This document shows positions 36,471-44,575 of a stretch of DNA of 64,000 nt, piece by piece. Position 1 is the first letter of the stretch; the number at the start of each line of letters is the position of its first letter. The translations under genes and the position numbers were made by a program. Source of the stretch: an uncultured Clostridia bacterium (GTDB taxonomy: Bacteria > Bacillota > Clostridia > TANB77 > CAG-508); NCBI GenBank assembly GCA_934167965.1, contig CAKPMJ010000001.1:1-64000 (forward strand), read 5' to 3'. The notes below the pieces were generated by a model, which was given only the letters and a program-made list of their open reading frames with translations, was not told the DNA's origin and searched no databases.

Positions 36471-37577
36471 ACATTAATAGCATTAGTAATAACGATAATA
36501 GTATTATTAATCTTAGCAGGAGTGGCAATAGCAATGCTATCAGGAGAGAATGGGATATTAAAAAAAGCAGCAGAATCAAAAACTAAAACGGAAGAAGCAA
36601 GTTTCCTAGAACAAGTTAAAATTGCAATTATGGGAGCAATAATAAATAAAGATGCAAAAATAGATGAGGAAACATTAAAGACAGAATTAGGAAATTTAGG
36701 AGTAAAAGAAAAAGATATAGTAAGTGATGGGAATGGAGGATATATAGTCAAAAAAGAAAATAATAGTGTAAATATAAAGAAGGATGGAAACGTAGAAAGT
36801 TTAGAAGGAATAAGTGATGAAGACATAGAATTAGAAAAATACTTTTTAGCAAACAATTCAAAATATAAATGCAGATATGGCTATATAACAGGAATAGAAG
36901 AAGGGGATACTGTAGATAAACTACAAAATGTATTACCAGAAGGATATTTTGTAATGGCGCAAGATGGAACAGAAAATTATACTTGTAAAAATAGTGATGG
37001 AAATCCGATTATAGCAACAGGTATGACAGTTGTAAAGAATGGAGAAATAGTGGCCAGAACAATATTGTTTGGTGATATAGATTGCAATGGAAAAATTAAT
37101 ACATTAGATGTAAGAGATGCCAAATTATATTTAATGGACTCAAAATCATATACAGGATTGGAATTTATAAAGGTTGTGCTTGACATAGATTGTAATGGAA
37201 AGATGAATAGTGAAGACTTAAAAAAAGTGAAATCATATATTATGAATACAAATGAAATGTCTCAAAGTAGATATGTTTCTAATCCAGACAAAATTGTGCG
37301 TGATGTAAATAGTGTTCTTAGATATAATTACACACTGCAAATAACAGAAAATGATGTTTATACTTTAGAATATGAAGAAAAGGAAGATGTTTATAACTTT
37401 AAGATGAAAGTAAGTGAGACAAAAGTAGGAGATTTATTAAATGTATTACCAGAGGGAAGCAAAATAAAAAGAAATGAACAAGAAGTTGAAACAACAGAGA
37501 ATATTCAAAATGGAGATAAAGTAATATATGTAAATGAAGAAAAAGAAATATATATAGGAAAAATAATAATTGAGTAA
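36438..37577 (+). CDS. Pilin-like dockerin protein 6 (mosaic)
   Basis: 379 aa. The N-terminal third matches gene 1, including the 290-bp exact repeat. The remainder resembles gene 2 (GYFVMAQDGTENY against GYFVMAKDGTDNY, then MSQSRYVSNPDKI against MSQSKYVSDPNKI). Dockerin-like repeats DIDCNGKINTLD and LDIDCNGKMNSED. C-terminal YIGKIIIE. It reads as a recombinant of genes 1 and 2. Confidence 0.82.
   Translation: MKNIVKKKEGITLIALVITIIVLLILAGVAIAMLSGENGILKKAAESKTKTEEASFLEQVKIAIMGAIINKDAKIDEETLKTELGNLGVKEKDIVSDGNGGYIVKKENNSVNIKKDGNVESLEGISDEDIELEKYFLANNSKYKCRYGYITGIEEGDTVDKLQNVLPEGYFVMAQDGTENYTCKNSDGNPIIATGMTVVKNGEIVARTILFGDIDCNGKINTLDVRDAKLYLMDSKSYTGLEFIKVVLDIDCNGKMNSEDLKKVKSYIMNTNEMSQSRYVSNPDKIVRDVNSVLRYNYTLQITENDVYTLEYEEKEDVYNFKMKVSETKVGDLLNVLPEGSKIKRNEQEVETTENIQNGDKVIYVNEEKEIYIGKIIIE
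36591..36880 (+). repeat. 290-bp exact repeat, copy 2
   Basis: Identical to 31109-31398 by eye, about 5.2 kb downstream of it in direct orientation. Confidence 0.92.
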
Positions 37578-37630
37578 AAATTTAATTATAGAAGGTAGGA
37601 AAAATGAAAAATATTGTTAAGAAAAAAGAG
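37549..37630 (+). repeat. Array junction repeat C
   Basis: Junction of genes 6 and 7, near-identical to junctions B and D. Confidence 0.87.
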
Positions 37631-38569
37631 GGAATTACACTAATCGCATTGGTAATAACAATAATAGTGTTATTAATCTTAGCAGGAGTAGCAATAGCAA
37701 TGTTATCAGGAGAGAATGGAATACTAAAGAAAGCGGCAGAGGCAAAGAACAAAACAGATGATGCAAAGACAGAGGAAGAAACGAAATTAACAGATGTAGA
37801 ATTAAACACTTTTCTAATATCAAATTCAAAATATAAATGTGCATATGGATATATAACAGGAATAAATAAAAGAGATAAAATACAAGATTTACAAAATAAT
37901 TTACCACAAGGGTATAAGGTTGCTTTAAAATATGTATATGATACAACAACAAAGACTGGAGAAGATAAAACAATAGAGGAGAGTGAAAAAAATACTACAG
38001 ATATTTCAACAGGAATGGCAATAGTGAAAGATGGAAATATAGTTGGGAGAACTGTAAAGTTTGGGGATACTAACTGTGATGGTAAAATTGATGTACATGA
38101 TTATTTTAATTTGATAAATTATTCTAAGGGCACGAATGAATTGGGAAAAGTTAATTTTATAAGAGTTTCAATGGATGTGAATCATGATGGTAAGATTAAT
38201 GGAAAAGATTTAAGATTAATTAAAGATCATATACAAAATGCAGAAGTAGAAATTGTATCAAATAAATGTGCTATAAATCCAAATGAAATAACAGAGGACA
38301 AGGAAAGTGTTTTGTGTTGGAGACAAATAACAACTGAAAACGATATTTATATATTGGAATATTATAAACAAATAGATGAGTACAAATTTAAAATTAAAAC
38401 AGGTACAGAGACAAAAGTAGAGGATTTAGTAAATGTATTACCAGAGGGAAGCAAAATAAAAAGAAATGGACAAGAAGTCGCAACAACAGAAAATGTTCAA
38501 AATGAAGATGAAGTAATATGTGTATACAATGAAAAAGAATTTTATATAGGAAAAATAATAATTGAGTAA
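37604..38569 (+). CDS. Pilin-like dockerin protein 7
   Basis: 321 aa. Prepilin-like helix EGITLIALVITIIVLL; shared motif as YKCAYGYITG. Dockerin-like repeats DTNCDGKIDVHD and MDVNHDGKINGKD, both with good calcium positions. C-terminal LPEGSKIKRNGQEV...YIGKIIIE. Starts 34 nt after gene 6 with the GAAGGTAGG junction site. Confidence 0.8.
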   Translation: MKNIVKKKEGITLIALVITIIVLLILAGVAIAMLSGENGILKKAAEAKNKTDDAKTEEETKLTDVELNTFLISNSKYKCAYGYITGINKRDKIQDLQNNLPQGYKVALKYVYDTTTKTGEDKTIEESEKNTTDISTGMAIVKDGNIVGRTVKFGDTNCDGKIDVHDYFNLINYSKGTNELGKVNFIRVSMDVNHDGKINGKDLRLIKDHIQNAEVEIVSNKCAINPNEITEDKESVLCWRQITTENDIYILEYYKQIDEYKFKIKTGTETKVEDLVNVLPEGSKIKRNGQEVATTENVQNEDEVICVYNEKEFYIGKIIIE

Positions 38570-38630
38570 AAATTTAATTATAGAAGGTAGGAAAAATGAA
38601 AAATATTGTTAAGAAAAAAGAAGGAATTAC
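38543..38630 (+). repeat. Array junction repeat D
   Basis: Junction of genes 7 and 8; same unit as junctions A, B and C. Confidence 0.87.
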
Positions 38631-39607
38631 ATTGATAGCTCTAGTAATAACAATAATAGTGTTACTAATATTAGCAGGAGTGGCAATAAGTATGCTATCA
38701 GGAGAGAATGGAATATTAAAAAAAGCTGCTGAAGCGAAAACAAAAACAGAAGAAGGACAAAAGAAAGAAGAAGCAGCATTGGCGACAGCTGAATTGGAAA
38801 CATATTTTTTAACAAATAATTTAAAGTACAAGTGTAGTAATGGGTTTATAACTGGATTTACTGTAAATGGTCATAAAGTAGAAGAAAATATTGAAAGTTT
38901 TGAAAAAGTGTTACAACCATTAGGATATAAAGTAACTTCAAAATATAAGTATGACGCAGCGACAGGTACAGGAATTTATATTCCAATAGAAGAAAGTGAA
39001 AAAACCGATCCTGTGCAAACAGGAATGACAGTAGAAAAAGGAGAAAATAAATTATCAATTGTAATATTTGGTGATTGTATTGGAGATGGAATTATAAATC
39101 TAACTGATGCAAATTATTATAAACGATTTCTACTGGGAAGAGATGTTCCTTTGATAGATGCAATAAAAGCAGCAATGGATGTAAACAATGATGGGAAAAA
39201 TGATGTAAATGATCATTTACTTTTAAGGCGAGTGTATAATAATGACTCATATAAAATAAACCAAAATAGATATGCTCCGAGTGTAGATATACTTATAGAA
39301 GATAAGGAAAGTTATCAAGTAGAAACATATACAAATGAATTATATAATAATATAAAAAATAGTGAAACGTATAGTTTAGAACGGAAGAGTGGATAATGAA
39401 AATGGAGTAGTGTATTATGATTTAGAAATAAACACTACTAACGATGTAAAGGTAGAAGAACTATTAACAATATTACCAGCAAATAGTAAGATAAAAAGAA
39501 ATGGACAAGAAGTAGCGGCAACAACAGAAAATGTACAAACTGGAGATGAAATAATTTACATATATAATGAAAGAGAATTTTGCATAGGAAAAATAGTTGT
39601 TAATTAA
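38596..39607 (+). CDS. Pilin-like dockerin protein 8, frame broken at a CGG codon
   Basis: Prepilin-like helix EGITLIALVITIIVLL, shared motif as YKCSNGFITG, dockerin-like repeats GDCIGDGIINLTD and MDVNNDGKNDVND. In frame 0 it ends SLERKSG at 39396. Codon 263 is CGG (39382-39384). Skipping the C gives SLEGRVDNENGVVYYDLEI and then the standard C-terminal domain LPANSKIKRNGQEV...CIGKIVVN to 39607. The repaired product is 336 aa, in the range of its paralogues, and aligns with gene 1 through the join. Confidence 0.78.
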
Positions 39608-39625
39608 TAAAGGAGGAAAGAAATA

Positions 39626-40549
39626 ATGAAAACAAAGCAAAGTGAAGGAATCACATTAATAGCATTAGTAATAACAATAATAGTGCTATTAATCTTAGCA
39701 GGAGTAGCAATAGCAATGCTATCAGGAGAAAATGGAATATTAAAGAAAGCAGCAGAAGCAAAAACAAATACAGATAAATCTACAGCAAAAGAAGAAAAAA
39801 TATTATCATCAACAGAATTGCAAATTTATTTTGCAACAGAAAACAAGAAAAGAAATATGGCATATGGGTATATATCAAATATAAAAGAAGATGAAACAGT
39901 ATCAAGTTTATCAAAGGATTTACCAGATGGATATACAATTTATAAAAAAGATGGAACAACACAAGCAGGCGAAGGAGAAGTACTGGCAACTGGAATGATA
40001 GTAAAAGATAAATCAGGAAATGTAGTGGCAAAAACAATTTTATTTGGAGATGTAGATGGAGATGGTACAATAGACTCACCGGATGCAGTAGCAGTTGGAA
40101 ATGCTATTATAGGAGGCCCTATGGATGTAGGAGAAGATTGTTTTAAAATAGCAGCAGATGTAAATGGAGATGGCATAATTGCTAATGATGATAAGAAATA
40201 CATAGGTAAGAGCTTACTTGTGGGAGGAAAACCAATAAATCAAGGACAGAAATTAAGAGATCCAGATACAATAAAAATATATACAGATAAAGAACTTGTG
40301 GATAGCAAAATAAAAGGATTTCCAGAAAGCTATGAAAAACAATTTGATAAAGCTAATAGATGCTATATAGTTACAATAACAAAAGATCAATTAACTATAG
40401 AGACCTTAAAAGGATACTTTACAGGAAAAGATGTAAAGGTATATAAAGAAGGAGAAGAAGAAGACGAGTTAATTGAAACAGGTTCAATAGAAAATAATTA
40501 TTACTCAACAATAGATGATACGGTATGTTTAAAATTTAATATAAAGTAA
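39626..40549 (+). CDS. Pilin-like dockerin protein 9
   Basis: 307 aa. Prepilin-like helix SEGITLIALVITIIVLL; shared motif weakly as NMAYGYISN. Its two dockerin repeats are the best in the array: DVDGDGTIDSPD and ADVNGDGIIANDD, with all calcium-binding Asp/Asn positions. The C-terminal domain is unlike the others, ending ENNYYSTIDDTVCLKFNIK. AAAGGAGG before the ATG. Last gene, followed by a terminator. Confidence 0.8.
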   Translation: MKTKQSEGITLIALVITIIVLLILAGVAIAMLSGENGILKKAAEAKTNTDKSTAKEEKILSSTELQIYFATENKKRNMAYGYISNIKEDETVSSLSKDLPDGYTIYKKDGTTQAGEGEVLATGMIVKDKSGNVVAKTILFGDVDGDGTIDSPDAVAVGNAIIGGPMDVGEDCFKIAADVNGDGIIANDDKKYIGKSLLVGGKPINQGQKLRDPDTIKIYTDKELVDSKIKGFPESYEKQFDKANRCYIVTITKDQLTIETLKGYFTGKDVKVYKEGEEEDELIETGSIENNYYSTIDDTVCLKFNIK

Positions 40550-40554
40550 TTAAT

Positions 40555-40590
40555 AAAAAAGTATTGCAGGCAACTACAATACTTTTTAAT
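40555..40590. terminator. Bidirectional terminator
   Basis: AAAAAAGTATTG and CAATACTTTTT form an 11-bp stem. It ends the pilin array and also faces rnpB on the other strand. Confidence 0.88.
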
Positions 40591-40601
40591 TTTATAATAA
40601 T

Positions 40602-40945
40602 AAGTAAATCTGTAAGCCGGGTTCTGTCATTTAAATTAATCATTTATCTAGGACATATATCACTATATATCTCAAGCCACTCAAGTCAAGAAGTGCCGAG
40701 CAAGCATATCTTCTTTGTTAGGTGTTGCTCCAGATGGGGTTTACACAGCCTTGTATGTCTCCACACAAGCGGTGAGCTCTTGCCTCGCCTTTTCATCCTT
40801 ACCACAAAAGTGGCGGTTATTTTCTGTTGCACTTTCCTTAAGGTTTCCCTCACTAGACGTTATCTAGCATCTTTGCTCTATGGAGCCCGGACTTTCCTCT
40901 CGTAGACTCTTTCGAGCTCTACCAGCGATTAATCAATTTACTCTA
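40602..40945 (-). ncRNA. rnpB: RNase P RNA, type A
   Basis: About 344 nt on the minus strand. The 5' core GAGGAAAGTCCGGGCTCC, the CAACAGAAAATAACCGCC region and the 3' GAACCCGGCTTACAGA are the universal RNase P RNA sequences. AGTAAAT and ATTTACT at the two ends pair as P1. It is the ribozyme that trims tRNA 5' ends, including the split tRNA-Asn. The ends are set to a few bases. Confidence 0.95.
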
Positions 40946-40951
40946 TCAGCT

Positions 40952-40980
40952 ATTATAACACAATTTATAGATTTTTTCTA
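40952..40980 (-). promoter_or_regulatory. Promoter for rnpB
   Basis: Minus strand: TAGAAA, 17-nt spacer, TATAAT with TG before it (extended -10), 7 nt upstream of the predicted RNA start. Confidence 0.7.
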
Positions 40981-41031
40981 GGTTTTTTGTAATATTTTTT
41001 TCTAGTTTGAATAAAATTTATTATAATTTAT

Positions 41032-41105
41032 GGCGACTTAGCCAAGCGGTAAGGCACGAGTCTGCAAAACTCTGAAGATCAGTTCGACTCTGATAGTCGC
41101 CTCCA
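41032..41105 (+). tRNA. tRNA-Cys(GCA)
   Basis: 74 nt with encoded CCA. Acceptor GGCGACT/AGTCGCC, D arm GCC/GGC, anticodon loop CTGCAAA (anticodon GCA), T arm ATCAG/CTGAT, discriminator T as expected for Cys. Confidence 0.95.
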
Positions 41106-41106
41106 A

Positions 41107-41958
41107 TTAAAAATTAGGCTCACATATAAAGTTTACTTCTTTATTAGAAATAGGATGTAAAAAAGAAATTTTATAAGAATGAAGAGCTTGTCTATTAATA
41201 ATATCAGAAGGATGACCATATAAAGAATCACCTAGTAATGGATGACCAATATAAGCTAAATGAACTCTAATTTGATGAGTACGTCCTGTCTCTAACATAC
41301 ATTTAACTAAAGAATAATTATCAAAAGATTTTAAAACCTCATAGTGTGTAACAGCTGTTTTACCATCAGGATTAACACATCTTTCTATAATACTATTAGG
41401 TTTCCTATCAATAGAAGCATTTATAGTGCCTTTAGAATTTTCAAAAATTCCTTCAGCTAAACACAGATATTCTTTGTGAAAAGTATTATTCTGCATTTGT
41501 CTAATTAGATTCTCTTGAACATACTCATTTTTAGCAAATATAATTAAACCAGAAGTATCAAAATCAAGCCTATTTACAGGCCTTATTTTTTTCTTAAGAT
41601 TAATACTATCAAAATAATATCTAACACCATTTGCAAGCGAATTATCATAATGCAAAATAGATGGATGTACTGCAATTCCTGCAGGTTTATTTAAAATTAA
41701 CAATGCATCATCTTCATAAATGATATTAAGCTTCATTTTCAATGGCACAATATTTGAATTATCTTCATCATAATTTAAATCAATTATAATTATATCTCCA
41801 ATTTTAGCTATTTGCCTTGTGTCAACTGGTGATGAGTTTAGATAAATTTCTCGATTGTGAATTAATTTGTAAAACAGCCTAGAAGAAAGATTAAACTCAT
41901 TTCTTATTATTTCATTAATTGTTTTATTATTTTCTGTTACTTTACATTCTAAAATCAT
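41107..41958 (-). CDS. RluA-family pseudouridine synthase
   Basis: 283 aa. The catalytic Asp is in RPVNRLDFDTSGLIIFAK; LNKPAGIAVHP precedes it and TGRTHQIRVHLAYIGHPLLGD follows. The N-terminal 90 residues resemble an S4-like RNA-binding domain. Makes pseudouridine in 23S rRNA or tRNA; the exact site cannot be told. Convergent with tRNA-Cys, with only one base between them. Confidence 0.92.
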   Translation of the reverse strand: MILECKVTENNKTINEIIRNEFNLSSRLFYKLIHNREIYLNSSPVDTRQIAKIGDIIIIDLNYDEDNSNIVPLKMKLNIIYEDDALLILNKPAGIAVHPSILHYDNSLANGVRYYFDSINLKKKIRPVNRLDFDTSGLIIFAKNEYVQENLIRQMQNNTFHKEYLCLAEGIFENSKGTINASIDRKPNSIIERCVNPDGKTAVTHYEVLKSFDNYSLVKCMLETGRTHQIRVHLAYIGHPLLGDSLYGHPSDIINRQALHSYKISFLHPISNKEVNFICEPNF

Positions 41959-42071
41959 ATTTTCTCCATTTCTTACTAAAGTTTACTACAAAAAAATAAA
42001 AAAGTCTACTGTAACAAAATATTAATAAATGAATAGTATATAGAAAAATATAAGGGAGGATATGAGTCTTT

Positions 42072-42623
42072 ATGTATGAAGAATATATGCAAAATGTATT
42101 AGGATTAAGAATGAATCCGTATCAAAATATGTATGATAATCAATCTGAAAATCAATATTCTTGTGGAAATTATATGATGAATCCACAAATGAATATGGCT
42201 ACACAGCAAGCAGGTGATGAGATAGAAAGTTGTTATCCAGACATATATAGAATAGTGTACCCTATGGTACAAAAAGCTTGTATGACGAATACAAGTCCAG
42301 TTACTAAGGAAACAATTGATAGGATGACAACAGAAATATATAATAATATAGAAACCGGAGACATAATAAATTTAAATATAAATTTAGGAAACACAGTAAA
42401 TGGAGCACAAACAGAAAACAGAGAAAATAAAGAAGAAAAAACAGAGAACAGAGTAGCGCCAAGAAACTTTATGCTAAATGATTTGATTAGAATATTATTG
42501 ATTAGAGAGTTACTTGGAAGACCAGGAGGCATGAGACCGCCGTTCCCACCACCTAGACCTCCAAGACCACCAATGAATAGACCTCCAATGCCTAGATATG
42601 GAGATTATCAAATGTTTGAATAA
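42072..42623 (+). CDS. Proline-rich protein of unknown function (183 aa)
   Basis: Residues 1-45 are Asn, Met, Tyr and Gln-rich; 48-100 hold a more structured segment (CYPDIYRIVYPMVQKAC, with two Cys); 135-147 is a hydrophobic Leu/Ile/Arg helix; the rest is Pro/Arg-rich (PPRPPRPP-type). No signal peptide. Low-complexity Met/Tyr/Pro-rich proteins are frequent in spore coats, so that is my guess, but no family is recognised. GGGAGG before the ATG. Confidence 0.72.
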   Translation: MYEEYMQNVLGLRMNPYQNMYDNQSENQYSCGNYMMNPQMNMATQQAGDEIESCYPDIYRIVYPMVQKACMTNTSPVTKETIDRMTTEIYNNIETGDIINLNINLGNTVNGAQTENRENKEEKTENRVAPRNFMLNDLIRILLIRELLGRPGGMRPPFPPPRPPRPPMNRPPMPRYGDYQMFE

Positions 42624-42649
42624 AAAATTCAAAAAATTTCCAAAAAAGC

Positions 42650-42678
42650 TTGCAATTATTGCGAAAAGAGGGTATAAT
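42650..42678 (+). promoter_or_regulatory. Promoter of the rimP-nusA-infB operon
   Basis: TTGCAA, 17-nt spacer, perfect TATAAT. It leaves about 65 nt of leader containing the hairpin at 42704-42728. Confidence 0.78.
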
Positions 42679-42703
42679 ATAAAAAGCATAAGAAATAAAG
42701 AGA

Positions 42704-42728
42704 AAGAGCGAGACCAAATCTCGCTCTT
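42704..42728 (+). terminator. Leader hairpin before rimP
   Basis: AAGAGCGAGA and TCTCGCTCTT form a perfect 10-bp stem with a CCAAA loop, followed by AAGTTTTG. Placed between the promoter and rimP, it could be an attenuator; the T-run is short. Confidence 0.6.
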
Positions 42729-42750
42729 AAGTTTTGAAAAGGAGGAAATA

Positions 42751-43207
42751 ATGGCAAATATAGAAGAAAAAGTAGAAACATTATTAAAACCTAAAATTGA
42801 AGCCATTGGATACGAGCTATATGATGTACTATACTTAAAAGAACGGAAAAAATTATATTTTAAGAATAGTAATAGATAAAGAAAATGGAATAGACTTAGA
42901 AGATTGTGAAAAAGTAAATAACGAGATAACAGACTTATTAGATGAGGCAGACTATATAAAAGAACAATACTTTTTAGAAGTATCATCACCAGGAATAGAA
43001 AGAACTTTAAGAAAAGATTGGCAATTAAAAAAATACTTAAATGAAGAAGTAGAAATAAAACTATTTAAAAAAGATGAAAACGGCAAAAAAGAATATACAG
43101 CAATATTAAAAGAAGTAACAGATGAGTATCTAACTATACAAGAAGATGAAAATGAAATAAAAATAGATAGAAAAAATATATCACAAGTGAAATGGGGGAA
43201 AATATAA
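42751..43207 (+). CDS. rimP: Ribosome maturation factor RimP, frame broken at a CGG codon
   Basis: Codons 1-31 give the RimP N-terminus (KVETLLKPKIEAIGYELYDV). Codon 32 is CGG (42844-42846); in frame 0 a stop follows at 42879. Skipping the C gives EGKNYILRIVIDKENGI, then the RimP landmarks DLEDCEKVNNEI, EVSSPGIERTLRK and QVKWGKI, ending at 43207, two bases before nusA. The repaired product is 151 aa, the normal RimP length, with GKN exactly where the family expects it. RimP aids 30S maturation. AGGAGG before the ATG. A true knockout in this operon is unlikely. Confidence 0.88.
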
Positions 43208-43208
43208 A

Positions 43209-44297
43209 ATGAAAGCAATAGATAATAAAGAATTAATAGTTGCATTAGATTTAATGGAAAAAGAAAGAGGAATAAAAAAGGAGTACCTATTAGAATCAAT
43301 AGAAACAGCGCTAGTATTAGCATATAAGAAAAACTTTGATTCTTCAGAAAATGTAAAAGTTGAAATGGACAAAGAAACAGGTGCAACACATGTATATTCA
43401 GTAAAAGAAGTAGTAGATGAAGTAGAAAACAATGTAACACAAATAAGTTTAGAAAAAGCTAAAAAAATAAACAAGACATTAAAAGTTGGAGATCAAGTAG
43501 ATATAGAAATAGTACCTAAAAACTTTGGTAGAATAGCAGCACAAACAGCAACACAAGTAATAAAACAAAAAATAAGAGAAGCAGAAAGAGATGTTTTATA
43601 TGCAGAATATAGTGACAGAAAAGGAGAAATAGTATCAGGACAAATCCAAAAAGCAGATAGAGGACTAATTGTAATGGATTTAGGAAAGCTAGAAGGAGTA
43701 ATGCCAATAAAAGAACAGATACCAACTGAAAAATATAAAGTAAATGATAAAATAAAAGCATATGTTCTAGATGTAGAAAGAGGAGAAAAAGGAGCACCAC
43801 AAGTAATAATTTCAAGAAGTCATCCTGATTTTGTAAGAAAACTATTAGAGTTTGAAATACCAGAAATATATGAAGGATTAATTGAAATAAAAAGTGTATC
43901 AAGAGACCCAGGAAAGAGATGTAAAGTTGCAGTATATTCACAAGATGAGAACATAGATCCAGTAGGTTCATGTGTAGGACAAAAAGGAATACGTATACAA
44001 AATGTTATAAATGAATTAAACGGAGAAAAGATTGATGTTATAGAATGGGATCCAGACATATCAACATTTATAGCAGCAGCATTACTTCCAGCAAGCATAA
44101 TGGCAGTTGATATAAAAGAAGATGAAAAATTTGCACAAGTTATAGTACCAGATGACCAATTATCATTAGCAATTGGAAAAGCAGGTCAAAATGTAAGATT
44201 AGCTGCAAAACTTACAAACTGGAAAATAGATATAAAATCAGAAAGCCAATTTAGAGAATTACTAGCAAATAGTGAAAAAAATGAAGAAGGGGAATGA
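43209..44297 (+). CDS. nusA: Transcription termination/antitermination factor NusA
   Basis: 362 aa. N-terminal RNAP-binding domain (about 1-125), S1 domain (about 135-200, GEIVSGQIQKADRGLIVMDL), KH1 and KH2 (SRDPGKRCKVAVYSQ, DPVGSCVGQKGIRIQ, LAIGKAGQNVRLAAKLT). Pauses RNA polymerase and takes part in antitermination. No C-terminal AR repeats, as usual in Firmicutes. It lies directly after rimP. Confidence 0.97.
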   Translation: MKAIDNKELIVALDLMEKERGIKKEYLLESIETALVLAYKKNFDSSENVKVEMDKETGATHVYSVKEVVDEVENNVTQISLEKAKKINKTLKVGDQVDIEIVPKNFGRIAAQTATQVIKQKIREAERDVLYAEYSDRKGEIVSGQIQKADRGLIVMDLGKLEGVMPIKEQIPTEKYKVNDKIKAYVLDVERGEKGAPQVIISRSHPDFVRKLLEFEIPEIYEGLIEIKSVSRDPGKRCKVAVYSQDENIDPVGSCVGQKGIRIQNVINELNGEKIDVIEWDPDISTFIAAALLPASIMAVDIKEDEKFAQVIVPDDQLSLAIGKAGQNVRLAAKLTNWKIDIKSESQFRELLANSEKNEEGE

Positions 44298-44575
44298 TTT
44301 TTTTGAGAAAAATACCACAAAGAACTTGTATGGGGTGTAATCTAAAAAGAGATAAAAAAGACCTAATAAGAATTGTAAAAAATAAAGAAAATGAAATAAT
44401 AATTGACAAAACAGGTAAACAAGAAGGCAGAGGAGCATATATTTGTAATAATATAGAATGTTTTGAAAAGGTTATAAAAAGTAAAAGGATAGAAAAAGTA
44501 TTAGAAACAAAAATATCTAATGAAGTTTATGAAAACTTAAAAAAAATAATTAATGGGGGTGAATTTATTGGGTAA
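44294..44575 (+). CDS. ylxR: YlxR family RNA-binding protein (DUF448)
   Basis: 93 aa. KIPQRTCMGCNLKRDKKDLIRIV and KQEGRGAYICNN are the family motifs. ATG overlaps the nusA stop by 4 nt; a TTG three codons later is an alternative start with better spacing to the GGGG site. The usual nusA-ylxR-ylxQ-infB order lacks ylxQ here. Confidence 0.92.
   Translation: MIFLRKIPQRTCMGCNLKRDKKDLIRIVKNKENEIIIDKTGKQEGRGAYICNNIECFEKVIKSKRIEKVLETKISNEVYENLKKIINGGEFIG

Noticed and set aside
30968..40549. CRISPR array or tandem insertion sequences because of regular repeats
   Set aside because: The repeats are coding and fall at gene ends and starts; spacers are whole genes, and there are no terminal inverted repeats or transposase.
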